From assembly GCA_016873845.1 (NCBI GenBank), contig VGVX01000025.1:1-34070 (forward strand): a stretch of 34,070 bases of DNA. Reading direction: 5' to 3'. The position numbers and the translations under genes are program-made. Below, one piece after another: positions 7,729-16,700 of this stretch (position 1 is the first letter of the stretch; the number at the start of each line of letters is the position of its first letter). The notes beneath the pieces are model-generated. The model was not told the DNA's origin, searched no databases, and was given only the letters and a program-made list of their open reading frames with translations. The stretch is from Ignavibacteria bacterium (lineage in GTDB: Bacteria > Bacteroidota > Ignavibacteria > Ch128b).

Positions 7729-9087
7729 CTAAAAATATTCTCTTGATTTGAACTTAACACCAAGTTCTTTTTCAACAAAATGTTTTGCATTCTTTTCATC
7801 GACTTCGTTCAGTCCAACAATTGTCATCACAATTTCTGGAATATTTTTTTTGGCTTCTTTGGTGAAATTGATCATTTCATAAAACATTGATTCATCGATA
7901 TTCATCAATTGTGCGTATTGCTTCGGCTCGAATGAATTTAAGCTAATTGAAATTGAATCGATTAAACCGACGAGTTCCGGAATAATATTCCTCTTATTTA
8001 TAACATTTCCATGTCCGTCTGTGTTTAATCTTGTTCTTCCTCCATTGTCCTTCACATATCTTGCAACTTGTTTAACGACATCCAATCGGATTGTCGGTTC
8101 ACCGAATCCACAAAAAACGATTTCGGAAAATCTTTTTGGATCGCCAATTTCCTTAAAGTAAACTTCAGCCGGAGGTTCCAAATCTTTTGGCATTTTCAGA
8201 TTATAGCCGTTCACGATTGCTTCCCCTTTCCTATCGCAGAAAACACAATCAGCATTACATCTATTTGTAATATTGATGTATAAAGCTTCTCCGATTTGAT
8301 AAGTGAATGCAACTTCGGGTTTAGTTCCAATACCAAAAACTTTAAATGCACTGTAATTTGTTGATTGAATTACATCTTCAATTCTTAATTCATGGACTTC
8401 GGCAATTTTCTCTGCAATATATTTTAAATTCGCAGGTGAATTTCGTTTGCCTCTGAACGGCACCGGAGACATAAATGGCGAATCTGTTTCAAGCAAAAGA
8501 TTCTCAAGTTCAATTCGCTTTATCAGCTTCCTTAATTCTTCATTCTTGGGGTAAGTAATGTTTCCCGTAAAAGAAATAAACGACCGAAGTTCAACTATTC
8601 TTCTTGCCATATCAAGATCGCCATCGAAACAGTGGAACTGTCCGATCAACTTTCCATCAACCTCGGATTCAAAAATTTTCATCAAATCTTCACTTGAATC
8701 TCGATTGTGAATAATTATTGGCAGATCGTGATCCTTTGCCAACTTAATTTGTTCGCGGAACGCAAAATGCTGTTTATCTTTTGGAGAATAATCGTAGTAA
8801 TAATCGAGTCCAATTTCTCCAACTGCAACAACTTTCGGATGCTGAAGTAATTTTTCAATTTCAATAAGCTTATTGTCATCAAAATCTGAAGTATCATGAG
8901 GATGAATACCAACAGCAGCATAAACGTTTTCGAAACGCTCAGCAATTTCGATAGACTGTTTCGCCGTTTCAAGATTGGTTGCGGGGCAAATTAAATAATT
9001 TACTCCATTTGCTATTGCATTATCGATAACTTCATCGATCTTAAAATAAAGTTCATCAAAGAATAAATGACAGTGTGTATCGACCAT
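7729..9087 (-). CDS. TatD-family metal-dependent hydrolase fused to a radical SAM domain
   Basis: A 452-residue two-domain protein. Residues 1-255 are a TatD-type TIM-barrel nuclease/hydrolase with its metal ligands in place: H5 and H7 (THCH), E91 (VGEIGLDYYYD), H127, H152 and D202 (ETDSPF). Residues about 260-452 form a compact radical SAM domain with the cluster cysteines C277, C281 and C284 (NRCNADCVFC) and the SAM-contact GFGEPT (327-332). The second half matches what is known as the TatD-associated radical SAM family (TIGR04038). TatD proteins are 3'-5' DNA/RNA exonucleases; the reaction of the radical SAM half is unknown. The gene follows an ATPase gene on the same strand, 36 bases away. 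Both catalytic sites look intact. Confidence 0.9.
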   Translation of the reverse strand: MVDTHCHLFFDELYFKIDEVIDNAIANGVNYLICPATNLETAKQSIEIAERFENVYAAVGIHPHDTSDFDDNKLIEIEKLLQHPKVVAVGEIGLDYYYDYSPKDKQHFAFREQIKLAKDHDLPIIIHNRDSSEDLMKIFESEVDGKLIGQFHCFDGDLDMARRIVELRSFISFTGNITYPKNEELRKLIKRIELENLLLETDSPFMSPVPFRGKRNSPANLKYIAEKIAEVHELRIEDVIQSTNYSAFKVFGIGTKPEVAFTYQIGEALYINITNRCNADCVFCDRKGEAIVNGYNLKMPKDLEPPAEVYFKEIGDPKRFSEIVFCGFGEPTIRLDVVKQVARYVKDNGGRTRLNTDGHGNVINKRNIIPELVGLIDSISISLNSFEPKQYAQLMNIDESMFYEMINFTKEAKKNIPEIVMTIVGLNEVDEKNAKHFVEKELGVKFKSREYF

Positions 9088-9123
9088 ACTTATTAATTTA
9101 TATTTTTGAGAAAAAAGTATGAG

Positions 9124-10287
9124 TTAATTCGCAAAGATCTCATTTGCAGCATACCATGGAATCATTTCATGCGACAAAAATGAATACGATTTATCACCAC
9201 CATAAATAACATAAGATTTAAGCTTTCTTTTTCCTGATAGCTCTTGATAGTGATTGAGCCCTTTTAAATAATCATCTGTAATTGTCATACCTCCTTTGAT
9301 CTCAATTATTATTTTACCGAGTCCGTCATCTATTAAACAATCAATCTCTCTTCCAAGTTTATCTCTCCAAAAATAAATATTACTGCTCAACCCTCTATTT
9401 AAACGGAATTTTAATAATTCAGTTATTATTAGATTTTCAAACAGCGAACCAAATTGATAATGCACTTTGACCTGGTTTGAGTTTGTTATTCCTAATAATG
9501 AGCAGGCTAATCCAGTATCATAAAAATAAATCTTGGGCATCTTAACCAGACGTTTGTTAAAATTTTGATGATGAGGTTGAAGACGATAGATAACAAAGCT
9601 TGATTCCAAAATAGAAATCCAGGATTTTGCGGTGTTCACCGCAATTCCGGAATCAGCAGCAAGCGATGAAATATTCAAAAGTTGTCCAATTCTTCCAGCA
9701 CAAAGTTTCACGAAAAGTGTAAACGAATTCAAATCGGTTACGTTTTTTAATTGCCGGACATCTCGCTCCACATAGGTTCGAATATAATTTGGGTACCAAT
9801 CGGTTGGTTCAATTTTTCTATCATAGATTGGCGGATAAAATCCTCGATAAATGTATTCCGAAAAATCTTTCTCTGAACCGACAATAGATAATTCACGAAA
9901 GCTAAATGGAAGCAGATTCAAAATAGAAACTCTCCCGGCTAATGTCTGCGAAATATTTTCATGCAGTAAAAAATTCTGTGATCCTGTTAAAATATACTGC
10001 CCCGATTTCTTAGAAGAATCAGAGAAAGCTTGAATGTATGAAAATATCTCTGGAACTCTTTGAGCTTCGTCTATTATCAATCCATGTGAATGTGAAGCTA
10101 GAAAGGAACGTGGATCTTTTTGAGCAAATAATCTAACATCAGGTTCCTCGAGATTCACATAATCCATTCCTGCGAAAGCAGATTTCACGAATGTTGTTTT
10201 ACCTGATTGTCTCGGTCCAATTACAGCAAGAATAGGAAACTTATCAGCAAGTTGATGTGCTTTAGTTGTTATTTCTCTATTAATCAC
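9124..10287 (-). CDS. AAA ATPase with DUF4143 domain (first copy)
   Basis: About 387 residues. The N-terminal P-loop AAA core has Walker A GPRQSGKT (24-31), Walker B LIIDEAQ (70-76) and sensor-like LTGSQNFLL (100-108). The C-terminal half has the DUF4143 layout: a winged-helix stretch, IYFYDTGLACSLLG, and FWRDKLGREIDCLI, which resembles the E-x-D core of a restriction-endonuclease-like fold. I chose the GTG at 10285-10287 (then INREI) because family members begin there. The next in-frame upstream start, a TTG at 10330-10332, lies inside a long dyad (10308-10340) and would add an atypical hydrophobic leader. These proteins are widespread and often associated with mobile or defence regions, but no biochemical role is firmly established. 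A paralogue with a comparable upstream dyad is at 32395-33525. Confidence 0.8.
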   Translation of the reverse strand: MINREITTKAHQLADKFPILAVIGPRQSGKTTFVKSAFAGMDYVNLEEPDVRLFAQKDPRSFLASHSHGLIIDEAQRVPEIFSYIQAFSDSSKKSGQYILTGSQNFLLHENISQTLAGRVSILNLLPFSFRELSIVGSEKDFSEYIYRGFYPPIYDRKIEPTDWYPNYIRTYVERDVRQLKNVTDLNSFTLFVKLCAGRIGQLLNISSLAADSGIAVNTAKSWISILESSFVIYRLQPHHQNFNKRLVKMPKIYFYDTGLACSLLGITNSNQVKVHYQFGSLFENLIITELLKFRLNRGLSSNIYFWRDKLGREIDCLIDDGLGKIIIEIKGGMTITDDYLKGLNHYQELSGKRKLKSYVIYGGDKSYSFLSHEMIPWYAANEIFAN

Positions 10288-10307
10288 AACCAAATATATA
10301 AGTAACT

Positions 10308-10340
10308 GGACAAATTTGCAATCCGAATGCAAAATTGTCC
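10308..10340. promoter_or_regulatory. 33-base dyad upstream of the first DUF4143 ATPase
   Basis: GGACAA at 10308-10313 and TTGTCC at 10335-10340 bound an almost perfect inverted repeat: 14 of 16 base pairs match around one central base, including the inner arms TTTGCA and TGCAAA. It ends 20 bases before the proposed GTG start. A TATATTTG sequence lies between dyad and start. The position suits an operator or a recognition site for the gene product. The outer sequence AAATTTGT-C (minus strand) recurs in the dyad before the second ATPase. Confidence 0.6.
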
Positions 10341-10419
10341 ACTAGTAACAAGTAAATATTGAAAACGAACTAAATACTTCATAATTAGCTTCAATTGTTG
10401 TTTAAAACTGAGATGAAAA

Positions 10420-12606
10420 TTACAGAATTCCCTCTAGAGTAAGAACAAAATGTCTAATCGGTGCAACGTTGCCTATCAATTCTACATAATTGTAATTAAA
10501 CAAATTATTAACGCTGAAATAAGTCCGGACAGGAATACCTAAATGAATTAAATCGAAAGTTAAATGCAGATCTGTTACGAAAACTTTTTCTCTTAAATCT
10601 CCATCTTTGATAATGTTCAGTTGAACAAACTCTTGATCAATATTTTCGATTCGATTCCAGTATCGAAAATCAATTCCAAGCTCGACAAAATCAACTTTCC
10701 AAATTGAGTTGAGGTACATTAAATGACGAGGTCTGTATTTTAAAAAGCTTTTCTCTTTCAGATCGCGTGCCCATAAATAAGTGTATCCAATATTTACATC
10801 CCAAAAATTATTAAATAAATTCACGCTGAGTTGTGTTTCAGCTCCCTGAATTCTTGCTCGCGTGATATTATCAAAGATGATTTCACCTTTGTAATCAAAT
10901 CCAGGTTCAATCAAATCATAATATTCACTTTGAAAAATTGCGGCATCTAACTTAACTAAATTTGCTAGAGTAAAATTTCCACCGCACTCAAACGACCAGC
11001 TTGTTTCAGATTTCAACTTTGGATTTGGAACAACATTTATTCCAGCAACACTCGTTGTCGTAAAAAGTTCAGCTGCACTTGGTGCTCTGTAACCACGTCC
11101 AACAGAAGCCCTAAAAAATAGGTCTTCGTTGACTGAATAATTAAAACCAAGTTTGGGATTGAAGTGATATTCCGAAACAAGTGTATCAACTTTTTGAAAA
11201 TCAAATCTTCCGCCAATTGTAGTTTTAAAATCCTTGAATAGTTTAAATTCGTCTTGAGCAAAGAGCGCCGCTCCATAAGCAATCGGTTCACTGAAAATAT
11301 TTGATTTCACGCGCGAAATATTTGCCTCGATTCCTGCAGTAAGTGTATTATTCTCACTGAGCAAATAATTCGCTTGAATTTCACTTCGAATCATATCGCT
11401 TTTTGATTGATTGAAAGACTCTGTGTTATCTCGCCAATCGTTATGAAAGAGTGATAGCTTGCTGCTTAGTAAAAAATCATCAGCGAATGCTTTTTGATGT
11501 ATCAAATGAGTATTGAATCTAAACGCATCTACAGTTTGTCCGATATCATCTACCGGAGGTATGAGTGCATTTCTCGAATCCCGCCAAAAAACATAATTAC
11601 CGCTGTTGTAGGAAATCATATTTAGTAGGAACGAGAGATTTTCGGATGTTGATATATTGTATTTTGATTTTAAGAAAAGACTGTATCGCTTGGTAAAATT
11701 ATTCTGCCTGTAGGAATCGTTCTCATATCTGAAAAAGGAAAGACTCAGTCCGAGATCACTAATACGTCGTGAATGCGATAATATTAAGCCATTGAACATT
11801 CTTGTCCTTTCAGACCAATTCCATTGATCGTAAAATGGTTTGTCGTAAACTCCCGCATAAGTTTTAAAATAATAGATCGGATTACCGCTAGTTTCTTTTG
11901 AAATGATATTTATCACTCCGCCCATTGCACTAGAGCCATAAAGCGCCGAACCAGATCCTTTAACAATCTCAACTCTTTCAATTTCATGAATAGGAATAAT
12001 CTGAAAGATAATTTCGCCAGTGTCTCCACTGAATAATGGAATTCCGTCGAATAAAATCATCACTCTCGAACCAGCTCCCCTGCTGTAACCATTAGAACCA
12101 CGAATACTAACTTGATCATAAGTTACATTAACTCCGGGGACATATCGCAGCGCATCATCAAACTCATAAATATTTTTTCGGCTAAGTTCGTGCGAGTTGA
12201 TGAGATTGAGACTTACAGGAATTTCAGAAATCTTTTGTTCATATTTACCTGCAGTAACAACTATTTCACTTGTTTCAATTGGTGTTGGTTTGAGTTGTAC
12301 ATCAATCTTCGTTTCTTCATTAAGATTAATAGAAATATTTTCAACAAACTTGGTTTCAAATCCAATCATCGAAATTCTGACTGTTACCACACCAACCGGA
12401 ACTTTTGTTATTCGAAAAGTGCCTTTTGCTGTAGTTGCGGAACCCAACAAGGTTTTTTCTACTCGAACATTCGCACCGATGAGTGGAGTGCCGTTTTCTT
12501 CTGTGACTTCTCCGGTTAGCTGTCCAAATTTTTGCGCCAAAACATTTTGAAATAATAGTAATAAAACAAAAAGGGTGAAATATATTTTACAGCTTTTGAT
12601 TTTCAT
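10420..12606 (-). CDS. TonB-dependent outer-membrane receptor with CarboxypepD_reg-like domain
   Basis: 728 residues. A signal peptide (residues 1-24, ending NVLAQ) is followed by a carboxypeptidase-regulatory-like beta-sandwich (about 27-110; LTGEVTEENGTPLIGANV). Next come the TonB-dependent plug (about 125-235, with RVMILFDGIPL and GSGSALYGSSAMGGVINI) and a 22-strand barrel to the C-terminus. It imports a scarce ligand across the outer membrane using TonB-ExbBD energy. The plug resembles colicin I/vitamin B12-type receptors, but the ligand cannot be deduced. It starts one base after the stop of a small lipoprotein gene, so the two are probably one transcript and may act together, with the lipoprotein as a surface-exposed or periplasmic accessory. 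No frameshift is seen. Confidence 0.9.
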   Translation of the reverse strand: MKIKSCKIYFTLFVLLLLFQNVLAQKFGQLTGEVTEENGTPLIGANVRVEKTLLGSATTAKGTFRITKVPVGVVTVRISMIGFETKFVENISINLNEETKIDVQLKPTPIETSEIVVTAGKYEQKISEIPVSLNLINSHELSRKNIYEFDDALRYVPGVNVTYDQVSIRGSNGYSRGAGSRVMILFDGIPLFSGDTGEIIFQIIPIHEIERVEIVKGSGSALYGSSAMGGVINIISKETSGNPIYYFKTYAGVYDKPFYDQWNWSERTRMFNGLILSHSRRISDLGLSLSFFRYENDSYRQNNFTKRYSLFLKSKYNISTSENLSFLLNMISYNSGNYVFWRDSRNALIPPVDDIGQTVDAFRFNTHLIHQKAFADDFLLSSKLSLFHNDWRDNTESFNQSKSDMIRSEIQANYLLSENNTLTAGIEANISRVKSNIFSEPIAYGAALFAQDEFKLFKDFKTTIGGRFDFQKVDTLVSEYHFNPKLGFNYSVNEDLFFRASVGRGYRAPSAAELFTTTSVAGINVVPNPKLKSETSWSFECGGNFTLANLVKLDAAIFQSEYYDLIEPGFDYKGEIIFDNITRARIQGAETQLSVNLFNNFWDVNIGYTYLWARDLKEKSFLKYRPRHLMYLNSIWKVDFVELGIDFRYWNRIENIDQEFVQLNIIKDGDLREKVFVTDLHLTFDLIHLGIPVRTYFSVNNLFNYNYVELIGNVAPIRHFVLTLEGIL

Positions 12607-12607
12607 T

Positions 12608-13123
12608 TTATTTCGGCGGTTGTATAGGTGGATTCTTGAAATCTACAGTTATGTTAATGTTTGTCAAAAATATTCCTTCTTTGATTTCTATTTGTCCATA
12701 CTTTGTTGAATCATATGGAGTAAAATAAATTCCTGCAACTCGCCAATCTTTTCTATCTAACGAAACATGCGGGACGGTTGATTGAGCGATGCAAATGTAT
12801 TTAAATACACCCGGACTGATTGCAAAGGCCGGATTTTGATCTGATTCGTAATTATAATTTTTCAGATTCATTGGGATCGTATCGCTAACAAATCCGATAT
12901 TTAGAATATTGAAGTCGGCTGGAATTTTAATTGTGTCTTTAAAGACAACAATATGTGTTCGATAAACATCTTTAGGCCAATCATTTATGAATTTGATTGT
13001 TCCAGAAAAGCCCGTTCTCGGTGGCTCAACTCTCGGTTCAATGCCATGTTCACAAGATAAAGTACTTAAACCAACAAGAATAGAAACGATTAGCAGCGAG
13101 AAATATTTAATTTTAGAATTCAA
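12608..13123 (-). CDS. Small lipoprotein preceding the TonB-dependent receptor
   Basis: 171 residues. An N-terminal hydrophobic segment ends in a lipobox (LSTLSC, Cys24), so it is a lipoprotein. The rest is beta-rich (GFSGTIKFINDWPKDVY, AGIYFTPYD, NINITVDFKNPP) and resembles a small immunoglobulin- or transthyretin-like sandwich; I do not recognise a named family. The start is a TTG, because the nearest upstream in-frame ATG is cut off by a stop two codons later. The gene lies between a TPR lipoprotein (23-base gap) and the receptor (1-base gap), so it is probably an accessory of the receptor. The pairing is an inference from position. Confidence 0.7.
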   Translation of the reverse strand: MNSKIKYFSLLIVSILVGLSTLSCEHGIEPRVEPPRTGFSGTIKFINDWPKDVYRTHIVVFKDTIKIPADFNILNIGFVSDTIPMNLKNYNYESDQNPAFAISPGVFKYICIAQSTVPHVSLDRKDWRVAGIYFTPYDSTKYGQIEIKEGIFLTNINITVDFKNPPIQPPK

Positions 13124-13146
13124 TAAAAAAATCTATCGCATGTTAT

Positions 13147-15708
13147 TCAATTACTCATGAAGAAATAATTTCCCCAAAATCGTTGATGAGAATATTTTGG
13201 ATTTTCCATCATAAGTTTTATTGTGCTATAAAAAGCTTCCTCTCTCTCATTATTCTTCAACCCTCTGGCATAATTATACAAAAAGAATTTGGAAGATTCT
13301 TTCTCTTTTTTTATGAGGGGGAAAATCACACTCTTTCCTTTCAATAAATTGTACAAAGAAAAGAAATTTCTCACACCCAATAATTCATCTGAATAATTAT
13401 CAGAAATATAACTGTTTTCAGATCCTATACTCATAAATTTACTGAGGGATAATTGTCCCTCAATATCAATAATTGTATCCGGATTTAATTCGATGTAACT
13501 AGAATTTGGATTATTTGAATTCAAGATCAGACTCGCAAAAACAAATACGTTCTTAACTTTATCAGGTTCTAATGAGCTTTTGTTAAATTGCTGGTAATCA
13601 AGCTCTGCAGAATTTAGGGATTTCAACTCGTCATTATGCTTAGTTAAATTTATTTCGCTGCTGAACACAACTGAGCCGCTTGAATTATTTTTTTCATCTG
13701 AAAATAGTCCAGCGCTATAGCTTACGTTGACCATTCGGCAAAAATATTTTTCATCATCCGTAGAATACAACAAATGCGGATAAAAGTTAGAAGAATAATC
13801 ATTCAGAATGAAGTTAACGTTTTTGTAGCCGGAAATTTTTTTCTTGATATTTCCAAATACAGCACTGAAAAGTCTTCCGGAAATTTTTTTAAATTCTTGG
13901 ATAGAATATGCCTGAAAGTTTCGAGATAAATCTGCTGAAAGAAACTCGAAATCATCTCTAGTAATATTTTGTTTACTCATTTCAATTCCAAATTTTGAGA
14001 TTAAGAATATCATAAGCTCTTTTTCAGTTGGCACAATTTCAATGTATATTTTTTTTGAATCTATGGACGAAGTAGCTTCCAGAGGATTGTACGTAAGATC
14101 TAAAAGTAACGAATATTTTTTTCCATTTTTCGATTTAAGCTCATTTTTAAGTTCATTTATTTTCTCATCTGAATTATCAATTTCATCTTCCAGAAGCTCT
14201 ATTTTATTATCGTCTCGTTGAGCAGTGGGAAGTGATAATTCTTTAATTAACAGTTCATGATAGTTTTCAATTCTGTGCAGTTCGTTTTTCAGTGAGATAA
14301 CAATACCCGATTCTTCCTTATTGAGAAACGAGAAGTCATTAAATTTCATGAACCATCGCCTTAACTGTGATAATTTTTCGATCGATAAAGTTTTATAAGC
14401 TGCATTCAAATCTTTTTTCATGAAGAACGCTTTAATAATGTCTATTGAATTATCGTTTTCAAAATTTTTCGCTATGTGATACGACCACTCTTTAAATCTC
14501 CAAGGAGCGTATGGATTTAACTCATTATATAATTTTAACAACGCAAATATTTTTTCGGACGTTCCAATATTCTGATATAGATTCAAGAGCCGTGATATTG
14601 CAGATTTTTGCCCCTCGATATTTTTAGATTCCGTGAAGCGTTCAAGCGCGTAGTTAAAGTACATCTCTGCGGATGAATTTGAACTGCCATCATTAAATAG
14701 TTCACTCAGCTTCTGATCGCATTTTCCAACTTTCAATTGAACATACGGTGCTAAATATTTATAATAGCTTAGCTCAGCTACAGTTAATGCAGAGATATAA
14801 TATTCTCTTGCTTTCGAATACTGGTTTAATTCAAATGCTGCATCACCAAGATTAATTTGCAAAATGATTTCGAGATATTCGTCCCTCTCAGCAGATCTAT
14901 TTTTTTCAATTGCTGTTTTGAATGATTCAAATGCAAGTAAAAATTTCTTTTGGTGAAAATATGCTAATCCAATATTGTTGAAAATCGAAGATGATAAATA
15001 ATCCGAGTTTACCTTGGCATTAAGCCCAATTGCAAATTCAAATGATTCGAGTGCTGCCAACTGATTACCTGAATGAAGATGAAGCTCACCAATTCTGTTT
15101 GCCACATAAACTTTACCTCGATAGTCATCTAAAACAGTATAAGATTCAAATGCCTTTTGATATTGTTTCAACGCTTCGCTTGTTTTATAAATTTCTTTAT
15201 ATAGCGATGCCAGATTTACATGCGCGATTGCCTCTGCTTCTTTATCTGCCGAAAGTAAACTCAGCGACAAAACTTTTTTATACGTAATTTCAGAAGAATC
15301 ATACATTCCAAGAGTTGCTTGTACACCGGCAAGATTATTTAATGCGAGAGATTCTCCTTTTTTATTAAATTGTTTTCGGAATTCAATCTCTGCTGAAGTG
15401 TAATATTTTTTAGCCCCCTCGAAATCGCCCCGATTGAATTTAATTAATCCTATATAAATATAAATGTTTGGTATTCTTTGGGAATTCTTAAGTTCAAGAT
15501 CGATTTCAAGTAATCTATGAAAATATTTTTCAGACTGTTGAAAATATCCTCTGCTGTACAAATCCGATGCTTGACTGAAAAGTTTCTCAGATTCTTGTTT
15601 CAACTCTTCTGTTGATTTGGAGCATGAAACAATCACTAGAGCAAGGAATATCAAAAAAAGGATTTTACTTAAAGTAATTCTCGAAGTTATGAATGTTCTT
15701 AAAGGCAT
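13147..15708 (-). CDS. TPR lipoprotein with degenerate CHAT-like C-terminal domain
   Basis: 853 residues. A signal segment ends in the lipobox VIVSCS (Cys29), so the protein is exported and lipidated. Residues about 40-330 are tetratricopeptide repeats of the NB-ARC/kinesin-light-chain style (alternating LNNLAGVQ, VNLASLYKE, FNNIGLAYF). Residues 470-530 are coiled-coil-like. Residues about 545-850 follow the CHAT caspase-like layout: VNFILNDYSSNFYPHLL (631-647) matches the canonical substrate-side strand, and NPKYSHQRFWGNYFF (836-850) matches the family terminus. The catalytic dyad is missing: the H-x-x-HG strand reads VFVFASL (721-727), and there is no cysteine after 721. It is probably a scaffold or pseudoprotease. 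The CHAT call is my reading of weak similarity. Confidence 0.65.
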   Translation of the reverse strand: MPLRTFITSRITLSKILFLIFLALVIVSCSKSTEELKQESEKLFSQASDLYSRGYFQQSEKYFHRLLEIDLELKNSQRIPNIYIYIGLIKFNRGDFEGAKKYYTSAEIEFRKQFNKKGESLALNNLAGVQATLGMYDSSEITYKKVLSLSLLSADKEAEAIAHVNLASLYKEIYKTSEALKQYQKAFESYTVLDDYRGKVYVANRIGELHLHSGNQLAALESFEFAIGLNAKVNSDYLSSSIFNNIGLAYFHQKKFLLAFESFKTAIEKNRSAERDEYLEIILQINLGDAAFELNQYSKAREYYISALTVAELSYYKYLAPYVQLKVGKCDQKLSELFNDGSSNSSAEMYFNYALERFTESKNIEGQKSAISRLLNLYQNIGTSEKIFALLKLYNELNPYAPWRFKEWSYHIAKNFENDNSIDIIKAFFMKKDLNAAYKTLSIEKLSQLRRWFMKFNDFSFLNKEESGIVISLKNELHRIENYHELLIKELSLPTAQRDDNKIELLEDEIDNSDEKINELKNELKSKNGKKYSLLLDLTYNPLEATSSIDSKKIYIEIVPTEKELMIFLISKFGIEMSKQNITRDDFEFLSADLSRNFQAYSIQEFKKISGRLFSAVFGNIKKKISGYKNVNFILNDYSSNFYPHLLYSTDDEKYFCRMVNVSYSAGLFSDEKNNSSGSVVFSSEINLTKHNDELKSLNSAELDYQQFNKSSLEPDKVKNVFVFASLILNSNNPNSSYIELNPDTIIDIEGQLSLSKFMSIGSENSYISDNYSDELLGVRNFFSLYNLLKGKSVIFPLIKKEKESSKFFLYNYARGLKNNEREEAFYSTIKLMMENPKYSHQRFWGNYFFMSN

Positions 15709-15728
15709 TTACGTAATATTAATAAATG

Positions 15729-16700
15729 TTACTTACAAGCAGGAAGTCTGCAATCAAAATTTTTGTCGTGTGTCAGAATTTTTTTTTGGAAATTGTTTTT
15801 CAACTCGATTTTTACAAGCGCACCATTTCCGAGAGAATTAACTGAAGTGTAATAAAGATATTTTTCCTCACCATCAAAACAGAATTGCGGATAAGCTCCT
15901 TCCGTAAAACCAGCATCCTCAGCAATAATCGTTTTTACCTTTGTTTTGATATCGTATAAAATAATGTTACTGCTAATAAGATCAGATTCAACATTTGAAT
16001 TCTTGGAATGAAGTATCATGTATGCAATATAGTTTTGCTTCGGTGACCAGATCGGAACTACGGCGTTCTCATTAATGCTTGTTATATAATTAACTGGAGT
16101 CCCTTCTTTCCATGAAGAGTCGACAACTGCAACACGAAAATTTGCATCCATTTTTCCAGTGTTAAACAAAATCTGCATTCCATCTGGCGACCAGACTGGA
16201 TGATAAATATTTTTTCCGAATAAACGATTTGTTTCATTCTTCCAGTTGAAAAGATAACATGCTTCACGATCTTTATCGAAATAAGAAATACTCTCTTCAT
16301 CGAAAGAAAAAGTCGGTGTAACCTTTTCCCAAAAATTAACTTCAAGTTTTTTTAGAACTTTTCCACTTGAGTCTACAATCGTTATTCCTTGCTTAGAGTA
16401 TCCAGCAATCAAAGAGTTCGATTTTGAAACAACGGGTTTAAGTCCTTCAAAAATAATTCGTTGATCTTTAGTACTTTTATCCGACATCCAAATGTGATTG
16501 CCAAAGTTAAAAACTATCTTATCCCCGATCCAAGTTGGTAAATAAGATCTATTTAAAGATATTTCAATTATTTCATGAGTTGAATCATTAAGCATGCAAG
16601 CTCTAATATCGTTTTCCGAGTGATCAATTGCTGTAAATAATATTTGTGCTGAAAGTGATATAGGAAAGAATAGCAGTATCGAGTAGAACAAGAATCTCAT
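15729..16700 (-). CDS. Secreted TolB-like beta-propeller protein
   Basis: 323 residues with a signal peptide (residues 1-19, ending SLSAQ) and no lipobox. The mature part contains PD40/WD40-like repeats as in TolB: YLPTWIGDKIVF, HPVWSPDGMQILF, VPIWSPKQNYIAY and YPQFCFDGEEKYLYY, spaced about 45-60 residues apart, which suggests a 6- to 7-bladed propeller. Such proteins bind peptides or glycans in the periplasm. The ATG overlaps the purM stop by four bases (ATGA), so it is translated with purM. It is followed 20 bases later by the TPR lipoprotein. The run of three exported proteins suggests a shared envelope role; the specific function is unknown. Confidence 0.7.
   Translation of the reverse strand: MRFLFYSILLFFPISLSAQILFTAIDHSENDIRACMLNDSTHEIIEISLNRSYLPTWIGDKIVFNFGNHIWMSDKSTKDQRIIFEGLKPVVSKSNSLIAGYSKQGITIVDSSGKVLKKLEVNFWEKVTPTFSFDEESISYFDKDREACYLFNWKNETNRLFGKNIYHPVWSPDGMQILFNTGKMDANFRVAVVDSSWKEGTPVNYITSINENAVVPIWSPKQNYIAYMILHSKNSNVESDLISSNIILYDIKTKVKTIIAEDAGFTEGAYPQFCFDGEEKYLYYTSVNSLGNGALVKIELKNNFQKKILTHDKNFDCRLPACK

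Noticed and set aside
10288-10332. A longer ATPase beginning at the TTG at 10330-10332
   Set aside because: It would add a hydrophobic leader not typical of the family and start inside the dyad.
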